Origin: Chrysoperla carnea
Taxonomy: Eukaryota; Arthropoda; Insecta; Neuroptera; Chrysopidae
NCBI RefSeq assembly: GCF_905475395.1
Contig: NC_058338.1
Coordinates: forward strand, 74,721,435 to 74,785,434
Reading direction: 5' to 3'
DNA: 64,000 nucleotides
In this document: piece after piece, positions 25,633 through 40,770 of the stretch
Position numbering within the stretch: the first letter of the stretch is position 1
How the letters are laid out: the number at the start of each line of letters is the position of its first letter
Program-made: the position numbers and the translations under genes
The notes under the pieces: model-generated
Database searches by the model: none
Told to the model about the DNA's origin: nothing
What the model saw: the letters and a program-made list of their open reading frames with translations, nothing else

Positions 25633-27796
25633 ATGAAGTAAGTTTTTATGTATCTTTAAAAATATCGACAATCTTTTATTATTATCAATTAATATCTTAT
25701 AATTTTTAAGCAAAATATATTCCATTATTAATTCTAATCGAAATTTTTAGGATCGGTTTATGTGCGTACAGTGGTTACAAAATTTATCCTGGTCATGGCA
25801 AGACCATGGTTAAAATTGATGGAAAGGTAAAATTTTTATTTTCTTATTTGAAGAAATTAATGAATGTTAATGTTTTATGTTTTAAATTTTCAGACGTTCA
25901 CTTTTATCAATGCCAAATGTGAAGCTGCCCATTTAATGAAACGTAATCCACGTAAAGTAACATGGACAGTTTTGTACAGGTTAGTTTTTACTTCCAGGTT
26001 GTTTGTTGTTTAATACAGTTTAGATATTTAAAAAACATTTGTTTTGAATCTTTTTAGACGAAAACATAAGAAAGGACAAGAAGAAGAACAAGCTAAAAAA
26101 CGTACTCGTCGTACACAAAAATTCCAAAGGGCTATTGTTGGTGCTTCACTTACCGATATTTTGGCTAAACGTAATATGAAACCAGAAATTCGTAAAGCCC
26201 AAAGAGAACAAGCAATTAAGTAAGTTGTTAATAATATTACTTGTTTTAATAACACAGATTTTTCCCTTTTAAATATCGCCCTTGATTAAAGACATGTAAC
26301 AATCCCAATAGTTTTTATATTAATCAGCAAGCATAATTAAAGAAATGGCTATAAAATCTTCAAGAAAATTGACAATTGTCACAAGTGATTGTAATATTAA
26401 CTGAATTTTAAAAACAAAAATCAAAATCACTTGTCAAGAAAAAGCATTAAAGTTTTTGAGATTGACACTTTTATTTTAGGGTGAGGTTATTCGGATACTC
26501 TTGTTTATTTAGCGTGAGTCTTACGTTAAGATAATTTGGAGTAGGTAAGCTGTTTAGAGCTTTTCTCAGATTTTCTAAAAATCGAACAATATCCCATAGA
26601 AAACTGTTAACCTTTCACTAGCTCCGACAACGGATTGCTAATCTATCTTTATTTGTGAAATAGCCAATTCGTAAAAATTTGTTTCGTAAATTCTACATAC
26701 ATATAAGCTGAAAGGTCCCATTACCGAATTCATTTTAAGTTACAAATTCTATATTGGTACTGAGAGTGCAAATTAAATACATACCGATTATTTCACATCG
26801 AAATCTGTAAAACATCGAATATCAACGCATTTACCCATATTTTAGCATTGACGTTTAATTATTAGAATGAGAAATTTCAAAATTGATTCAATTAGTTTGG
26901 AAGGGGATTCGTTTCGTGTAAATCAAATTGTCTAAATTACTACAATATTATGAAGAATAATTGATAAACATAAATTTTTATATGAATAAAATTAAACGTT
27001 TATTACAAACAACTTTTATTTTTACCTTTTGGACCATTCATAAAATATAATAAGCTAACAAATATGTATAGCGCGATTAACGACAAGAGGGAGTGGGATC
27101 GCTAAGGAAGCCCGAAGCTCGTAGTTTTTTTTTTTTTTTATATAATTTTTGATTATATACAATGTGATGAACTTTTAAGACCATTGACCATCTCTGTTAG
27201 CTGCTATAAATTTTCAGTTGTCGATATTTAACATGTAAAGGATAGGAATTTATTTTTTTACGAATATTTTGTCTGCCGAGAACTGAGTTGTATAACGATG
27301 TTGCATTTACTTCATGTGCTGTGACTATGAAATATGCTGATACATAATATAGACAGATGGACAAAATGGGATAGTATTCGTACAGTGTTGACGGATTTAT
27401 TTAAGTAATACACTACTATTTAAAGAAATATATTTTTTCTCTTTTAAAGCCATCACATTCTCTCTTATGTCTTTAGAAATACCTTAATCCAACTAACAAT
27501 TAACAATTATTTCTATTTTTACGAATGATGAGCCTGTTCATGCACCACTCTTACACAAAGTGAAATGAAGATTATGATTTACTGAAATCTTATAAAAGTA
27601 GTAACAGAGATGATTTTAATATGATCGACAAATTAAATAAATAATTTTTTTTTTTTTTAGAGCTGCAAAAGAACAGAAAAAGAGTACGAAAGCTGCAAAG
27701 AAAGCTGCTGCACCACCTAAACAAAAAGCAGTTAATAAAGCTAAAGCTGCTAAAGTGCAACAAAAATCAGCTCCACGAGTAGGTGGAAAGCGATAA
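25633..27796 (+). CDS. RpL24: 60S ribosomal protein L24 (eL24)
   Basis: Five exons join in phase: 25633-25637, 25751-25826, 25894-25979, 26058-26219 and 27661-27796, giving 154 residues, the usual length. The first coding exon is only ATG-AA, as is common in ribosomal protein genes. The eL24 zinc-ribbon-like N-terminus reads [18 protein letters not shown] and continues through [10 protein letters not shown] and [14 protein letters not shown]. The basic C-terminus is Lys/Ala-rich and ends RVGGKR. eL24 sits on the 60S subunit at the interface with 40S. In this copy the cysteine positions of the ribbon are CAYS and NAKCEA only, the usual animal state. AATAAA lies 17 nt after the stop. Intron 4 (26220-27660) carries a box C/D snoRNA. 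Confidence 0.97.
27520..27590 (+). ncRNA. Box C/D snoRNA, copy a (RpL24 intron 4)
   Basis: Box C ATGATGA at 27525-27531, a guide segment CATGCACCACT, a probable D' box CTTA, a C'-like TGAAATGA, and box D CTGA at 27582-27585. The flanks can pair (CTATTTT with AAAAGTAG). Box D is 75 nt from the 3' splice site, the spacing typical for intron-processed C/D snoRNAs. Relatives are at 41298-41362 and 43645-43716. The guide complements conserved 18S rRNA GGTGGTGCATG with one G-U pair. By the D'+5 rule it would direct 2'-O-methylation of the second G of GGTGG. Confidence 0.82.
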
Positions 27797-28014
27797 ATTG
27801 TATTTAATTTAAAATAAACATTTTTCTTTAAAACTTAAAAATAATTTTTTGTATTATAACAAAACTCATCAAATTAAATAAGTTCTAAATAATTTATTTT
27901 TTACAAAATTATTCGGGTAATAAATTTAACCACTTAATTGGACTATTAATTTATAGGATATAGCATTTACAAGCAAGTTAAAATGCCTCTATAATAATTG
28001 TTTGTTTTTTTAAA

Positions 28015-28110
28015 CTTTTCTAATTTATTAAAAATAATGCAAACACTGACATTCAACATTTACAATATAATTTTAACAATTAATTCAATCAATTGTCTGT
28101 TTTTAAATTT
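28015..28110 (+). repeat. Remnant of the 48-50 kb palindrome family
   Basis: TGACATTCAACA followed by AACAATTAATTCAATCAATTG aligns with about 44930-44995 (TGACATTCAACA, CAACAATTAACTCAGTTAATTG). A short and diverged piece in the RpL24/gene A spacer. Confidence 0.45.
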
Positions 28111-28800
28111 CAATTAATAGTGATATGAATAATACATTGGGTGTGTCTAGGCCAAACTGAGCTCTGATTAAGCACCTCACGGTTTGATAATCAAATTTTT
28201 TAAGATAACTGCAGTGTCGGTACTAATTGATCAATACTGAGTGAATAATATGGATGGTACGAAAGCTAGCAATGTTTTCAAGAGTTTAAGACGACAGGCT
28301 GAATTTCGGATATATTCTTAGTGAAGGTTGATTTAGATGAAGTTCCGCATTAGAAAGCGCCTTTCAAGTTTCTTTCTGGAAAATTAAAATAACAGCCACA
28401 CGAAAATGATTTGAAGCATTTTTTTAAATTGAATAACATTTAGTAAGCAACGCAAAACTGTCTACCAATTATAACTTATATGCTAAAAATCAGCGGTTAA
28501 ATTACCAGTGTTCGTTTTGCTCCACGGAACACTAGACCTGCTGTTCTGAAAGAATCCGTTGAAACGTAAAAATTCGAGAAAAAAATTTATTTAGTGTAAG
28601 TCTTTCACACTACCCTGCCTAATATTGTTTGCTACAGAAGATTATGTGAAAGTTTTCGTTTTCACTTAATTTTAAGAAAAGTATAGTTTAATTCGTAGTC
28701 ATATTTCCCCCTAAAAATATTATTTTATTTATTCAAAAGTCACCACAGTTTGAATTAAAATTATATTATTTTTGTCTTTTTATTACAAAAATCGATTGCA

Positions 28801-30676
28801 TCATCCTTCATCCAAATGCTCATGATATGATTCTTCTCTAGCAAGGGAAACCGCAGTCGTAAGTGAAATCGCTTCGTCTGGCGGTTTATACAAAAATCCA
28901 TAACAGCATGCAGGTGTATACAATAAGGCGAATAGAATCAATAAAAATATTGTAATTCCTGAAATTAAAATTTCAGGCTTCTTTAGTGGGGAATGTTGGA
29001 CAAATGCATAGTTCTGTTTGTTGATTCGGTAATTTAGGGACGCCGTGCATACCTTACAATTGCCTTTTTCAACAAACTAGTACACGGTATGGCAGAGTAT
29101 GTTTTTTCGTTTAATTACATTTTTTTTAATGGATTAAGCTGTTTAGTACTTTTAAAATTATACCTATTGCTTGTGGGAATGCAACAGTGAATAGATAATC
29201 TTTTCGGAAGAAATGTCGAATATAGAAATCAGTATCTTTTTCATTATAATCATTACTGTCATCTTCAACCTCCGTGATGTTTGTAGTATCATTGCGAGAA
29301 GTACCGGGTTGTGGTGTTGTCGAACCAGGATCAGGTTTTGGTTTTGAATCAGTAACTTCTGGTGCACGTAAAACCTTTCCGGTAGGAGGAGTGGCAGTGA
29401 TTCTTGTTTTTAGGCTTGTATTTTTTTTTTCTACTGATAACAAAAATGGGTCAAAATTTTCGACCCTCCTATTATTTGGATATTCTTCATATTCAGGAAT
29501 GTCTGTTGATTTTACCTGTCGTCAAAATCAAGAAATAATGATAAAAAAAATCACAAAATTTGCGTTTTATTTATAAGCAATATTCATTTTGAAAAAATAG
29601 AGACAGTGCCTACCAGTGGCGGATTTATGATAAATTTTCGAGTGAGTTTCACTTAGAGAATGAGGAGTAAGGAATAAATTATTAGTTAAAATTTATGTGG
29701 AGAGATTCTCAATGGAGCATCACTCCCCAACCCGTTCCACGTGCAAACGGACCTGCAAGAGGTTAAAAAGAAAACGTCGTTCGCGTAACATGAGTCTAAT
29801 TATACAAATGTAGCAAATAAAGATAAGCCCAATCATTAGTTTTACGATACTATAATCTTCCTTAAAAATGAGCAGTAAAGTAGCTAGTGAGGGAAAAAAA
29901 ATTGAAAATCCTTGCTCTAAAGTATCGAAATTAACAATAAAAAATGAAACAGTAACCGAAAGTTTTTATGAGTGCGTCACCATTCATTTCTTGGGCCTAC
30001 TCAAAGGACTCAGATTTCTGAAAATCAGACCAAATAATTCAATTCCTTTTTTAATTATAATATAAAAAATATACTCAACTGTTATAGATGTATTAAAAAC
30101 TTTGAATGATGAATTCGGAAATACATATAGTGTATCCTTGTAATCATCGACGGTCCCCCCATCACCGTATTCAAAATCATTATCTTCGCTTCCTTTCTCA
30201 AAAGTGTCTCTTTTACGTCTTGTTTTAATAGTACGTTCAGTTTCTTCTTCATGCAAGCGCATTGGACCGACAGACATAGGTGCTATTGCTGTAGCTCCTA
30301 TTGCTGCATCAATATTGTTTTCTTTATTAGAAAATTCATCGTCTCTTTTAATTTGTTTTTTTGATACTTGATCGCTGTAATCAAAATCATTTTCTTCGTT
30401 CTTTTTTTTCAAAATACATCTTTTATCTTTTGTTATAACTTTACGTTCAGTTTCTTTATGTAAGCGTATTGGACCAACAGGTATAGATAATAAGGACACT
30501 CTTGCGACATCCAGCTTGTTTTCTTCATTAGAATATTCAGTACTTCTTTTATTTTGCTTTTTTATCTGATTTGTAAAATAAGACTTTAGAGTAAAGTCTT
30601 GAATTTCACAGCTTCCTAGAGAAACTAACGTAAGTAATAATAATATTAGTGCACAAATATTCTTTACAAAGACCAT
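28801..30676 (-). CDS. Unrecognised single-pass membrane protein, gene A of a tandem pair
   Basis: Three minus-strand exons join in phase: 30080-30676, 29164-29515 and 28801-28958, giving 368 residues. I do not recognise the family. Residues 1-23 are a signal peptide (LILLLLTLVSLGSC). Residues about 43-109 and 110-175 form two internal repeats, each with KR at the start, a SNEEN/SNKEN box, a GPIRLH/GPMRLH box and an acidic DFDYSD/DFEYGD box. Basic KR and RRKR sites could be cleaved by furin-type proteases. A Pro/Thr-rich stretch and several N-glycosylation sites (NSS, NTS, NTT) follow. Then come EKDTDFYIRHFFRKDYLFTV, a membrane span about residues 314-334 ending PACCYG, and a short acidic cytoplasmic tail. 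The first donor is GTTGAG. AATAAA (minus strand) lies at 28779-28784. Confidence 0.78.
29614..29700 (+). mobile_element. hAT-like MITE end in gene A intron 1
   Basis: Starts CAGTGGCGGATTTATG, the terminal sequence style of insect hAT MITEs and similar to the complete element at 42210-42679. I could not find its other end, so it may be truncated; the right boundary given is nominal. Confidence 0.4.
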
Positions 30677-31690
30677 TCTGAATACTAGTATTCAGAATAG
30701 TAGTAGAATAGTAGCTACTATTTCACTTGTTCGAATCAAATAAAATAAGACATTTGCAAATATAAATATCATAAACACTATGGAGGCCATAGAAACGAAA
30801 ATTCGATTTTAGAGCAGGGAGCTGGTGCACGGAAGTGCAATTCTTATGCGAACTTTTTAGCATATAATATTAATATTTTTTTAAGTATTACAGGCAATAC
30901 GTATAACTAAAGTGAAATTTCCATTCAAAAAATTACGATATATATATAAAGTTGGTAAGTTAAATTTGAATACAATTTATAGTCCTAGAGCCAGCATATA
31001 TTTTCTGGAAATATTTATTTACGTATGGCTAAAAATGTATTTAGATGGTCTCATCACACTGAGCAGGGCGCTATTGAGATAGCTGCCCTGTTACTATATT
31101 ATTTTATCATCAGGCCATTTTTTCACAAACATTAAAAGAAATTTTCGTTCATTCAAAATTAGTCTCTGATGATATAATATTATAATAAACTTTATCTCTA
31201 AAACTTATTGCAAAAGTTTTCCTAGAATATTAGTCGAGAAATTTTTACTAAAAATGATAATTTTAGGAGACTTAATCGTTAACGGTGCATCAGATAGAAA
31301 AACGCCAACGGACTTTATATCCTTAGAAATTCGTAAAAATTCATAGTTTCTGAGTGGCCCAGTGATTTAGGGATGCGTTTTATCCCTACCTTTCGAACAA
31401 AAATGAGGTGCAATGAGCTGTAGGAACTTATGTTCGAACTTTATATCTAAAGTCCGCTGGAAAAAAAAAAACACGCATGATTATGTCTCCTAGTTTTATG
31501 ATTAACTGTAGATAAGTATTAACACAGCTTCGATACTTAATAGGATAAACAAATATAGCTTTTGTTCGACAAATTGTTTCGAAAATAAAATAGAAGCAGT
31601 GAATTCAAAACCATTTGATTAAGAAAAAAATTTAATTAAAAATAACACACAATGAATGTATATTCTATTAAATTATAGAATATTTCGTTA
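30677..31690. other. Spacer between tandem genes, no gene found
   Basis: Holds the upstream region of gene A and the 3' flank of gene B. No coding frame seen. A compact GC-rich hairpin lies at 31061-31090. Confidence 0.55.
31061..31090. other. Short GC-rich stem-loop
   Basis: CAGGGC pairs with GCCCTG, and inside it CTAT pairs with ATAG around a TGAG loop. It stands out in AT-rich sequence. Function unknown; it is too short for a typical animal miRNA precursor. Confidence 0.5.
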
Positions 31691-33402
31691 TTATTCTTCT
31701 TCCAAAAACTCTTGTTGTAACTCTTCTTTCGCAGCTAAAGCTTCATTTTTTTGAAAGTAAGTTTGATAAGAAGGTTCATAAAACAATCCAAAACAGCATT
31801 TCGGCAAGTGTAGTAATACATATAAAATTGCCAAGATGGCTGAAATTCCTAAAATTAATAAATATCATTTAAGATTAAACAACACGGCAATCGAATCTAT
31901 GTGTAATTGTAAATATTAAAAAACATGTTTTTTTAATCCCCTATAAATTGGTAATGTATCCCAAAAACCGATAATTTAAAACGATGTTTGAATGTTTTAT
32001 AGAAAAGTATTAAGCTCGAAATTGTATCAGGAAAATGTATCCGGACGTCGCATTCGTATCAAATTTTAAGATTCCTTCAAACAACAAATTCAATAGACAT
32101 AACGATTCGATTCGATTAATTTTTTTTTATTCCAATAATATTGAGAAACAATGTATTTCGGTCTTATATATATTCAACATTCGCGTTCAGGAGCTGATTC
32201 CCACACATATATTACATCGCTGGGAGAGAAAAAGTCACCGGAACTTCGAAAGATTATTATTCTACATTAATGGCCTAACAAACAATAAAGCGCGTAAAAA
32301 TAAATTTTCATTGGTCAGTTTTATGGATAGAAGAATATTTTTATCAATACAACTGAGAAATGGAACTTTTTTATTTTCACGCATTTTATCAGTTATTAGC
32401 TCTAAAAATGTGTAGGTACCTATTGTTATCAATTTTTTTACTTTGGCCCTTAATTTTTGAATTTAAGTTTCCAAATTTGGTGGCTATTGAAATATGTTAC
32501 CCACCTTCTTATAAACTTTCGATTTACAAGATCTGTTCAGGATTCTTTACAGCTTCGAATATTTCTTTTTGTTAAGGTAATTTTTCGAGGGTCTTTATGT
32601 ATTCTTAATTTATTAATTTATTTAATCTTACCGATCATGTACCTATTACCGTTGGGACTGTAACTGTTGCTATATAATCTTTCCTGGGGTAATTTCTGAG
32701 ATAATAATCAGTATCTTTTTCATCATAATAAATGTCGCGAGAAGAAGGAGTCGAATTATTAAATACTTTCACATTATCAGTGGTGCTTTCTGTTTTTACG
32801 TTAATGGTAGCATTTGCTTTTCGCAGTACTTCAGGTCGAGAACGTATTTCTGATAAATCTGGGTCTTCATAAGTTTCAAAATCAGAAGTGTCTATGTCAT
32901 TGATCTGTTAAATTAATGTCGAATTAAGTTTTCAAAATTTAATAATTCTCTCCTAATAAACCAGAGATAATTAAACCGGACTAAGAATTTAGTCCTTTAA
33001 ACAAATTTTTTTTGAAAGAAATTAATAACATATACTTAACCTTCTCAGAAAGATTAAAAATATTATGCGTTATATTTTGAGAATTTACAAATAATATATC
33101 CTTATAGTCATCACTATAATCAAAGTCTTCATTTTCTTTATTGTCAGAAGTGTACTTTTGACGACTCTCTTCAATATTCGTGTTTGGTGATTCTGTTATA
33201 AAAAATTGATCTCGTTTATGTAAAGACACACTGTTTAATCCATAAATAACTGTCGGAATAAGGAAGTAAAGTCATTAAAATTTTAAACCAATGTATTAAC
33301 AAAATAATTTCCTTTTTTTGGATAGTTCAAAATCTTACAATTTCCAATAGTTATTAAAAAAATAATAAATGGGCAATATACTAATGTTTGAAAATTAAAC
33401 AT
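31691..33402 (-). CDS. Unrecognised single-pass membrane protein, gene B of a tandem pair
   Basis: Four minus-strand exons join in phase: 33339-33402, 33041-33249, 32643-32904 and 31691-31848, giving 230 residues. It is a paralogue of gene A. It has a signal peptide (LVYCPFIIFLITIGN), one copy of the repeat module (SLHKRD, NKENEDFDYSD, DYKDILFV) where A has two, and NIT/NLS/NAT/NST glycosylation sites. EKDTDYYLRNYPRKDYIATV aligns with EKDTDFYIRHFFRKDYLFTV of A. A membrane span about residues 175-195 ends PKCCFG, and the tail is Glu-rich (ending EFLEEE). The last exons of A and B are both 158 nt, and the preceding intron is phase 1 in both. B has an extra intron after the signal peptide (donor GTAAGA, phase 1). 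An in-frame ATG 23 codons upstream exists, but the chosen start gives a cleaner signal peptide. Confidence 0.75.
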
Positions 33403-34546
33403 TTTTAATAAATCAAAAATAAAATAATCAGCCATAATAAGCCCATAGAAACAACTTTTGACATATTTCATTTTGCCATGCGTAGCCTTTGCGCAGTTTT
33501 ACTTTTTTTTGTAGCACTAATAATATTGTTTTTATCTTATTTTGAAAAGGAAAGCATAATTTCTAGCGACTTCATAAGATTAATAATATAACCTACCTAA
33601 AACATTAACATAATTTTTATTATGTAATTTGAAATAGGTAGTATAAGTCTAGGATTTTTATTATTTAGGCTAAGTTTAAATTTCCCGCAAAATTATTACA
33701 CAAAAATGAAGTATAGATTAATGACTAGATTTTCAATTTACAATCAAATAAAAAACAATTATACTATTATCAAAATAGTTTGGTTAGGTAACGCCAAAAT
33801 AACTCAATTGAAATTGAAATGGAATAAAAAGAATGAAAAAATTAAAGAAAATAAGATATTTTTATCGAATATTATATAAATTTAAAAGTTGATATAGACA
33901 ATATGCGCATGATTAGTGTATCGGTCGATAATTACAGAACCAAATATTAAATAATCCTGGCAACATCTGCACGGAAATATCCCATAATGCAACAAACATT
34001 TATATCTATTTTACATTGGGTTTGTACATCTCCGTGCAGTTGTTCATTCGTTGTCGATACATTCCAAAGACCGGGTCCATATTTCTTGACACTGTTCTTT
34101 GGTAAGCCAACATCTAGATCGTTTATCGAAGTGAGTAATCCAGAATTATTTGTGTATTAAATTCTACATCAATTTATTTAAAGTGAATTTTTATTTATCG
34201 TTTTCATTCATTTTTGTGTTTATTTGAGTATTTTTAGTGGATAATTTATTGTTCATTTAGTTTTCTGTGTATGATAATTCTAACTTATATATACCGACAT
34301 ATATATTGTATAACTACCATTTTAGAATTAATTCTATGAATTAATATTTGATATCACCTAAATAAGTACTAACAAGAAATTTAACTAAATTCATTGACGT
34401 AATCATTTACATTTAATATTTTACCACATATTTAACCTTCATTAGTATTCATATCAGTTGTTATGTAACCGGTCATATTAAGTTATTTGAGTGTCGTTTC
34501 ATATTTTCTAGGTTTCATCGATTAAAACCACTGCATCCAAATCAAA
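33403..34546. promoter_or_regulatory. ATPsynC: Head-to-head promoter region of gene B (-) and ATPsynC (+), with ATPsynC 5' UTR
   Basis: No coding frame. A 5' untranslated exon of ATPsynC probably lies near 34030-34101: a GC-richer patch CCAAAGACCGGGTCC is followed by the donor TTTG|GTAAGC at 34102. The matching acceptor TTTTCTAG ends at 34511, 35 nt before the ATG. A second possible donor, GAA|GTGAGT, lies near 34131. The transcription start itself is not resolved. Confidence 0.5.
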
Positions 34547-37613
<3,067 letters not shown>

Positions 37614-40600
37614 ATAAATTCACCACGTGTTACTGCCAGAAATAAACATCTCCATGGACATTTTTTTAAAAATTCATCCAAATTTTCATGGTTAATAAAT
37701 TTGCATTTCCTCTCATATGTTTCATGAATTTATTTGATCTCACACACAACTCACACAATGCTGAGATCAAATGAATATTTTCAATGAAAATCTCGTACTA
37801 AATTTTGAAACGTGTGTTGGTGATGCATGTAGTGAAAATCAATTAAAAAAATTTTACTTTAATTCTGGTGAATATTATTTTACCAATTCTGTAGTTCCAT
37901 ATTATTAAATTTAAAAAAAAAATTATTTAAGAACTTCACATTTGAAAACTAAAATATCGTCAAGTGAATCTAGTGATTTCGGATGCGAATTATTAAATAA
38001 CTACATTACAACTTTTGTTTGTAATTTGTTATTTATTTTAAAGTTATAATTTTATTCATTTTGTCCACAAAAATAACACATGTACTTTTTATTTGAAATG
38101 TTGGGGCATATTACATTTGTACAGCGTTATAGAATGAAATAAAAAAAATAATTAAGCCGATTCTGTTTTGGTTTTTTTTTTAATTTACAAAAAAAAGTTT
38201 GTTATAGTTATAAAATTAAAAAATGTGTTTTTATTTTGGTTTACCTTAAGTTTTCCTGGAAACTCTAGGTGTGGAAATGTGTTGTGAAGTCGAAGTAGTA
38301 TTTTCAGAATGAAGTTTCAACTGATAAAAGCAGTTTTGGCTACAGCCACTACTTTTTAAAAGGCTTAATAAGAATAGATGCATTCCAGTTTGAGTGAAAA
38401 AAGGTAGAACGAGTTCAAAGAAAGCAAGTTGAATTAGACCACTCAGAGAGTCAGTTAATATCCTAAGAACATTCTCTCAAACGTCATCTTAAATGTATTA
38501 ACAAAAGCCGTAGTTAATCGATAAAAATAACGTTTATGCGCCGATTTCTGCAGATGTGTAGCATCCCATATATAAAATATTAGATAATTTAAATATTTGA
38601 TGCTAAATATCTGCAGAGCCATTATTTACTAAATCGATTTTTGTTTTGGATGATCATGGTTATTGTTGACATATTCGTTTAAAACTTGACAAAAAAATCT
38701 AAAAATTTTTTGGTGGGTTAACTATAATCAACGTAACTTTTTCGTTTATGAAAGTTGTATTTGGCAAGAAAATATTTAATTTTGGCCAACTTTCAATTTT
38801 AGTTTCGATGCCAAGAGCGTAATATGATATTGTTAAAAATTCGAGTTGATGCCTCTCCCGAAATCATACCGTCTCTTCCAACTTTGGATTTCAAATTTAA
38901 GCTTCCTACTGCAAAATTGTTTGGCATTGGCAAAATACTAGCAGTCAAATGGTTCCCTTTTAATAACAATACTGGAATGGATAAGCCATAAGAATGATAA
39001 AATCAAAAATTTAAGAAATAAAATGTTTGGCTTAGAAAAATTAGTTAGAAAATGATTCCAAATAGTTAATCCAAATAACTTTAATTGAAAATTATAACCG
39101 AACTATTGTAATAATATACAAAAGTCAACAAAATGTTAATAAATTAAGTAAATAAGTTCATACTAGAATTTGTACATCCTGTATAGATACAGTACCACTA
39201 CTATATTTTATCTATATACAGTACAAACTCCTATAGAGCTTGGTATAGAGTGTAAAAGTAAAGGAGTACAATCTCTTAAGGCTGATTGACATTCGACTCG
39301 AAAAGTGGTACTAAAATAGCATTAAATAAAGGGTCTATGATGGCACTCGTGTAGCAGAGTGTGAGTGTATATATGAACTGTATTTCCTTTGGGGCTTTCT
39401 GACTTGGATTCTTGGAAGGATGTAAAAAAATCCTGAATCCCTATTATGCCATAAATAAGATGTCAATAGCCATAAATTCTTAATAAGTATATGATTAAAA
39501 AGGCACTAAAAGATGCCAATGGTCTTCGAAATTTCCATAACATAATCCACATTTTTGTCATTTAATAAGGTATTTTGTTACCCAAATCAGCCATCATTTT
39601 TGAATGGTTTTTTACAACTAAAAGTAAAAAAAAATCATAATAAATTAAAATAACACAAAATAATATTTTGTTGATCTAATTTAATACCCATTAAAAATAA
39701 TTAAAAATTTTTAAAAAGTGAGTTAACTAAAACTAATTGTAAAATTTAGAAGCCTTATTTACTTATCGTAGTATCATGGATCTTAAATAACATATGACTT
39801 AACACTGTTTCCACGACCTAACAAGTTGGTGTTTTATTTGACGACCTAAAGCCAACGTTTGACGGCACTAAAGGTTATAATGGAGTTGGGCTTTAAGATT
39901 CAAATCTAAAAATGTGAAAATTTTTTTTGTTTTTTTTTTTTCTATTTGATTATTTCCTAGCGGCCTTTCAGTGTCATTTTCTATTTTTGAGTACTAAAAC
40001 TCAAAAACGTGGAATTTGTTCATGTCAATTTCTCGAGTACGATAACTGTGGCGCCACGATTTGACAACAGAATATTGTCAAACACACTTAAATAACGCGA
40101 AAATGAAGTATACCAATTTTCGAGTTTTGGCTTGGTTTTCGAGATAATGAAGTCTAAAAACTGAAATTTTTATGTCATTAAATTCGCCATTTTTGTAATT
40201 TAATTCATAATCATTGTGCTAACTCGATTCCATTAAAGGCATGGCCAACCTGTAGATCAATGAATGAACGCAATCACAGGGTAAACGCAAGGGCTAAAAA
40301 CCCGGAGACCTGTGCAAACACGACCCCATTAAAGGCATGGCCAACCTGTAGATCAGTGAAGAAATGATGATATGAAATTTTAGTATCAATAGGAACAATT
40401 GCCAAATTTAAACGATTCAACGTAAAAAATGGCCATATGTGTAATTTCAAATTAAGACTTTAGGAGTCGATTACTCGAAAATTAGCACTATTCATTTTCG
40501 ATTTGTTGTACTTTGTTTAACCATATTCTATCGTGACGCCATAGTTATTGTACTCTAGCCGAAAGGTATATAAATAAAATTTAAAAAAAATATCGATTAT

Positions 40601-40770
40601 ACTTTTCAAAATTCAATTCAAAATATTTTCTTTATTGATTGTTTATGGTGTAAACCTGGCTTATCAGATTTGAAACATTTGTACAGTGTAAATAGGCTTA
40701 GTACAAAAAAGTTGTAGTTGTTATTCTTATCGTATGTGTTATTCATAAACAACATTTCAAGAAGCATCCT
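37614..40770. other. Intergenic region, no gene found
   Basis: Contains the ATPsynC 3' UTR at its start and the RpL15 promoter at its end. In between I see no defensible coding frame. A MITE with an internal tandem repeat lies at 40032-40555. Confidence 0.55.
40032..40555. mobile_element. MITE with GATAACTGTGGCGCCA-type ends and internal tandem repeat
   Basis: Left end GTACGATAACTGTGGCGCCA is inverted at the right end as TGACGCCATAGTTATTGTAC. Inside, a CCATTAAAGGCATGGCC...CTGTAGATC block occurs twice (about 40232 and 40322), roughly 90 bp apart, separated by GC-richer sequence unlike the rest. A related end (CAATAACTGTGGCGCCATAA) is in POLR1E intron 2 at about 18070-18090, so the family has moved more than once. 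Confidence 0.7.

Noticed and set aside
29274-29576. A 100-codon plus-strand frame opposite gene A exon 2
   Set aside because: It is the antisense shadow of a well-supported exon.
32035-32415. A 126-codon plus-strand open frame
   Set aside because: It lies wholly inside gene B intron 3 on the other strand, shows no domain, and a frame of this length is expected by chance in 64 kb of AT-rich sequence.
33283-33402. Gene B seeming to have a frame break between signal peptide and body
   Set aside because: A strong GTAAGA donor at 33334-33338 and the acceptor before 33249 give a phase-1 join, so no break is needed.
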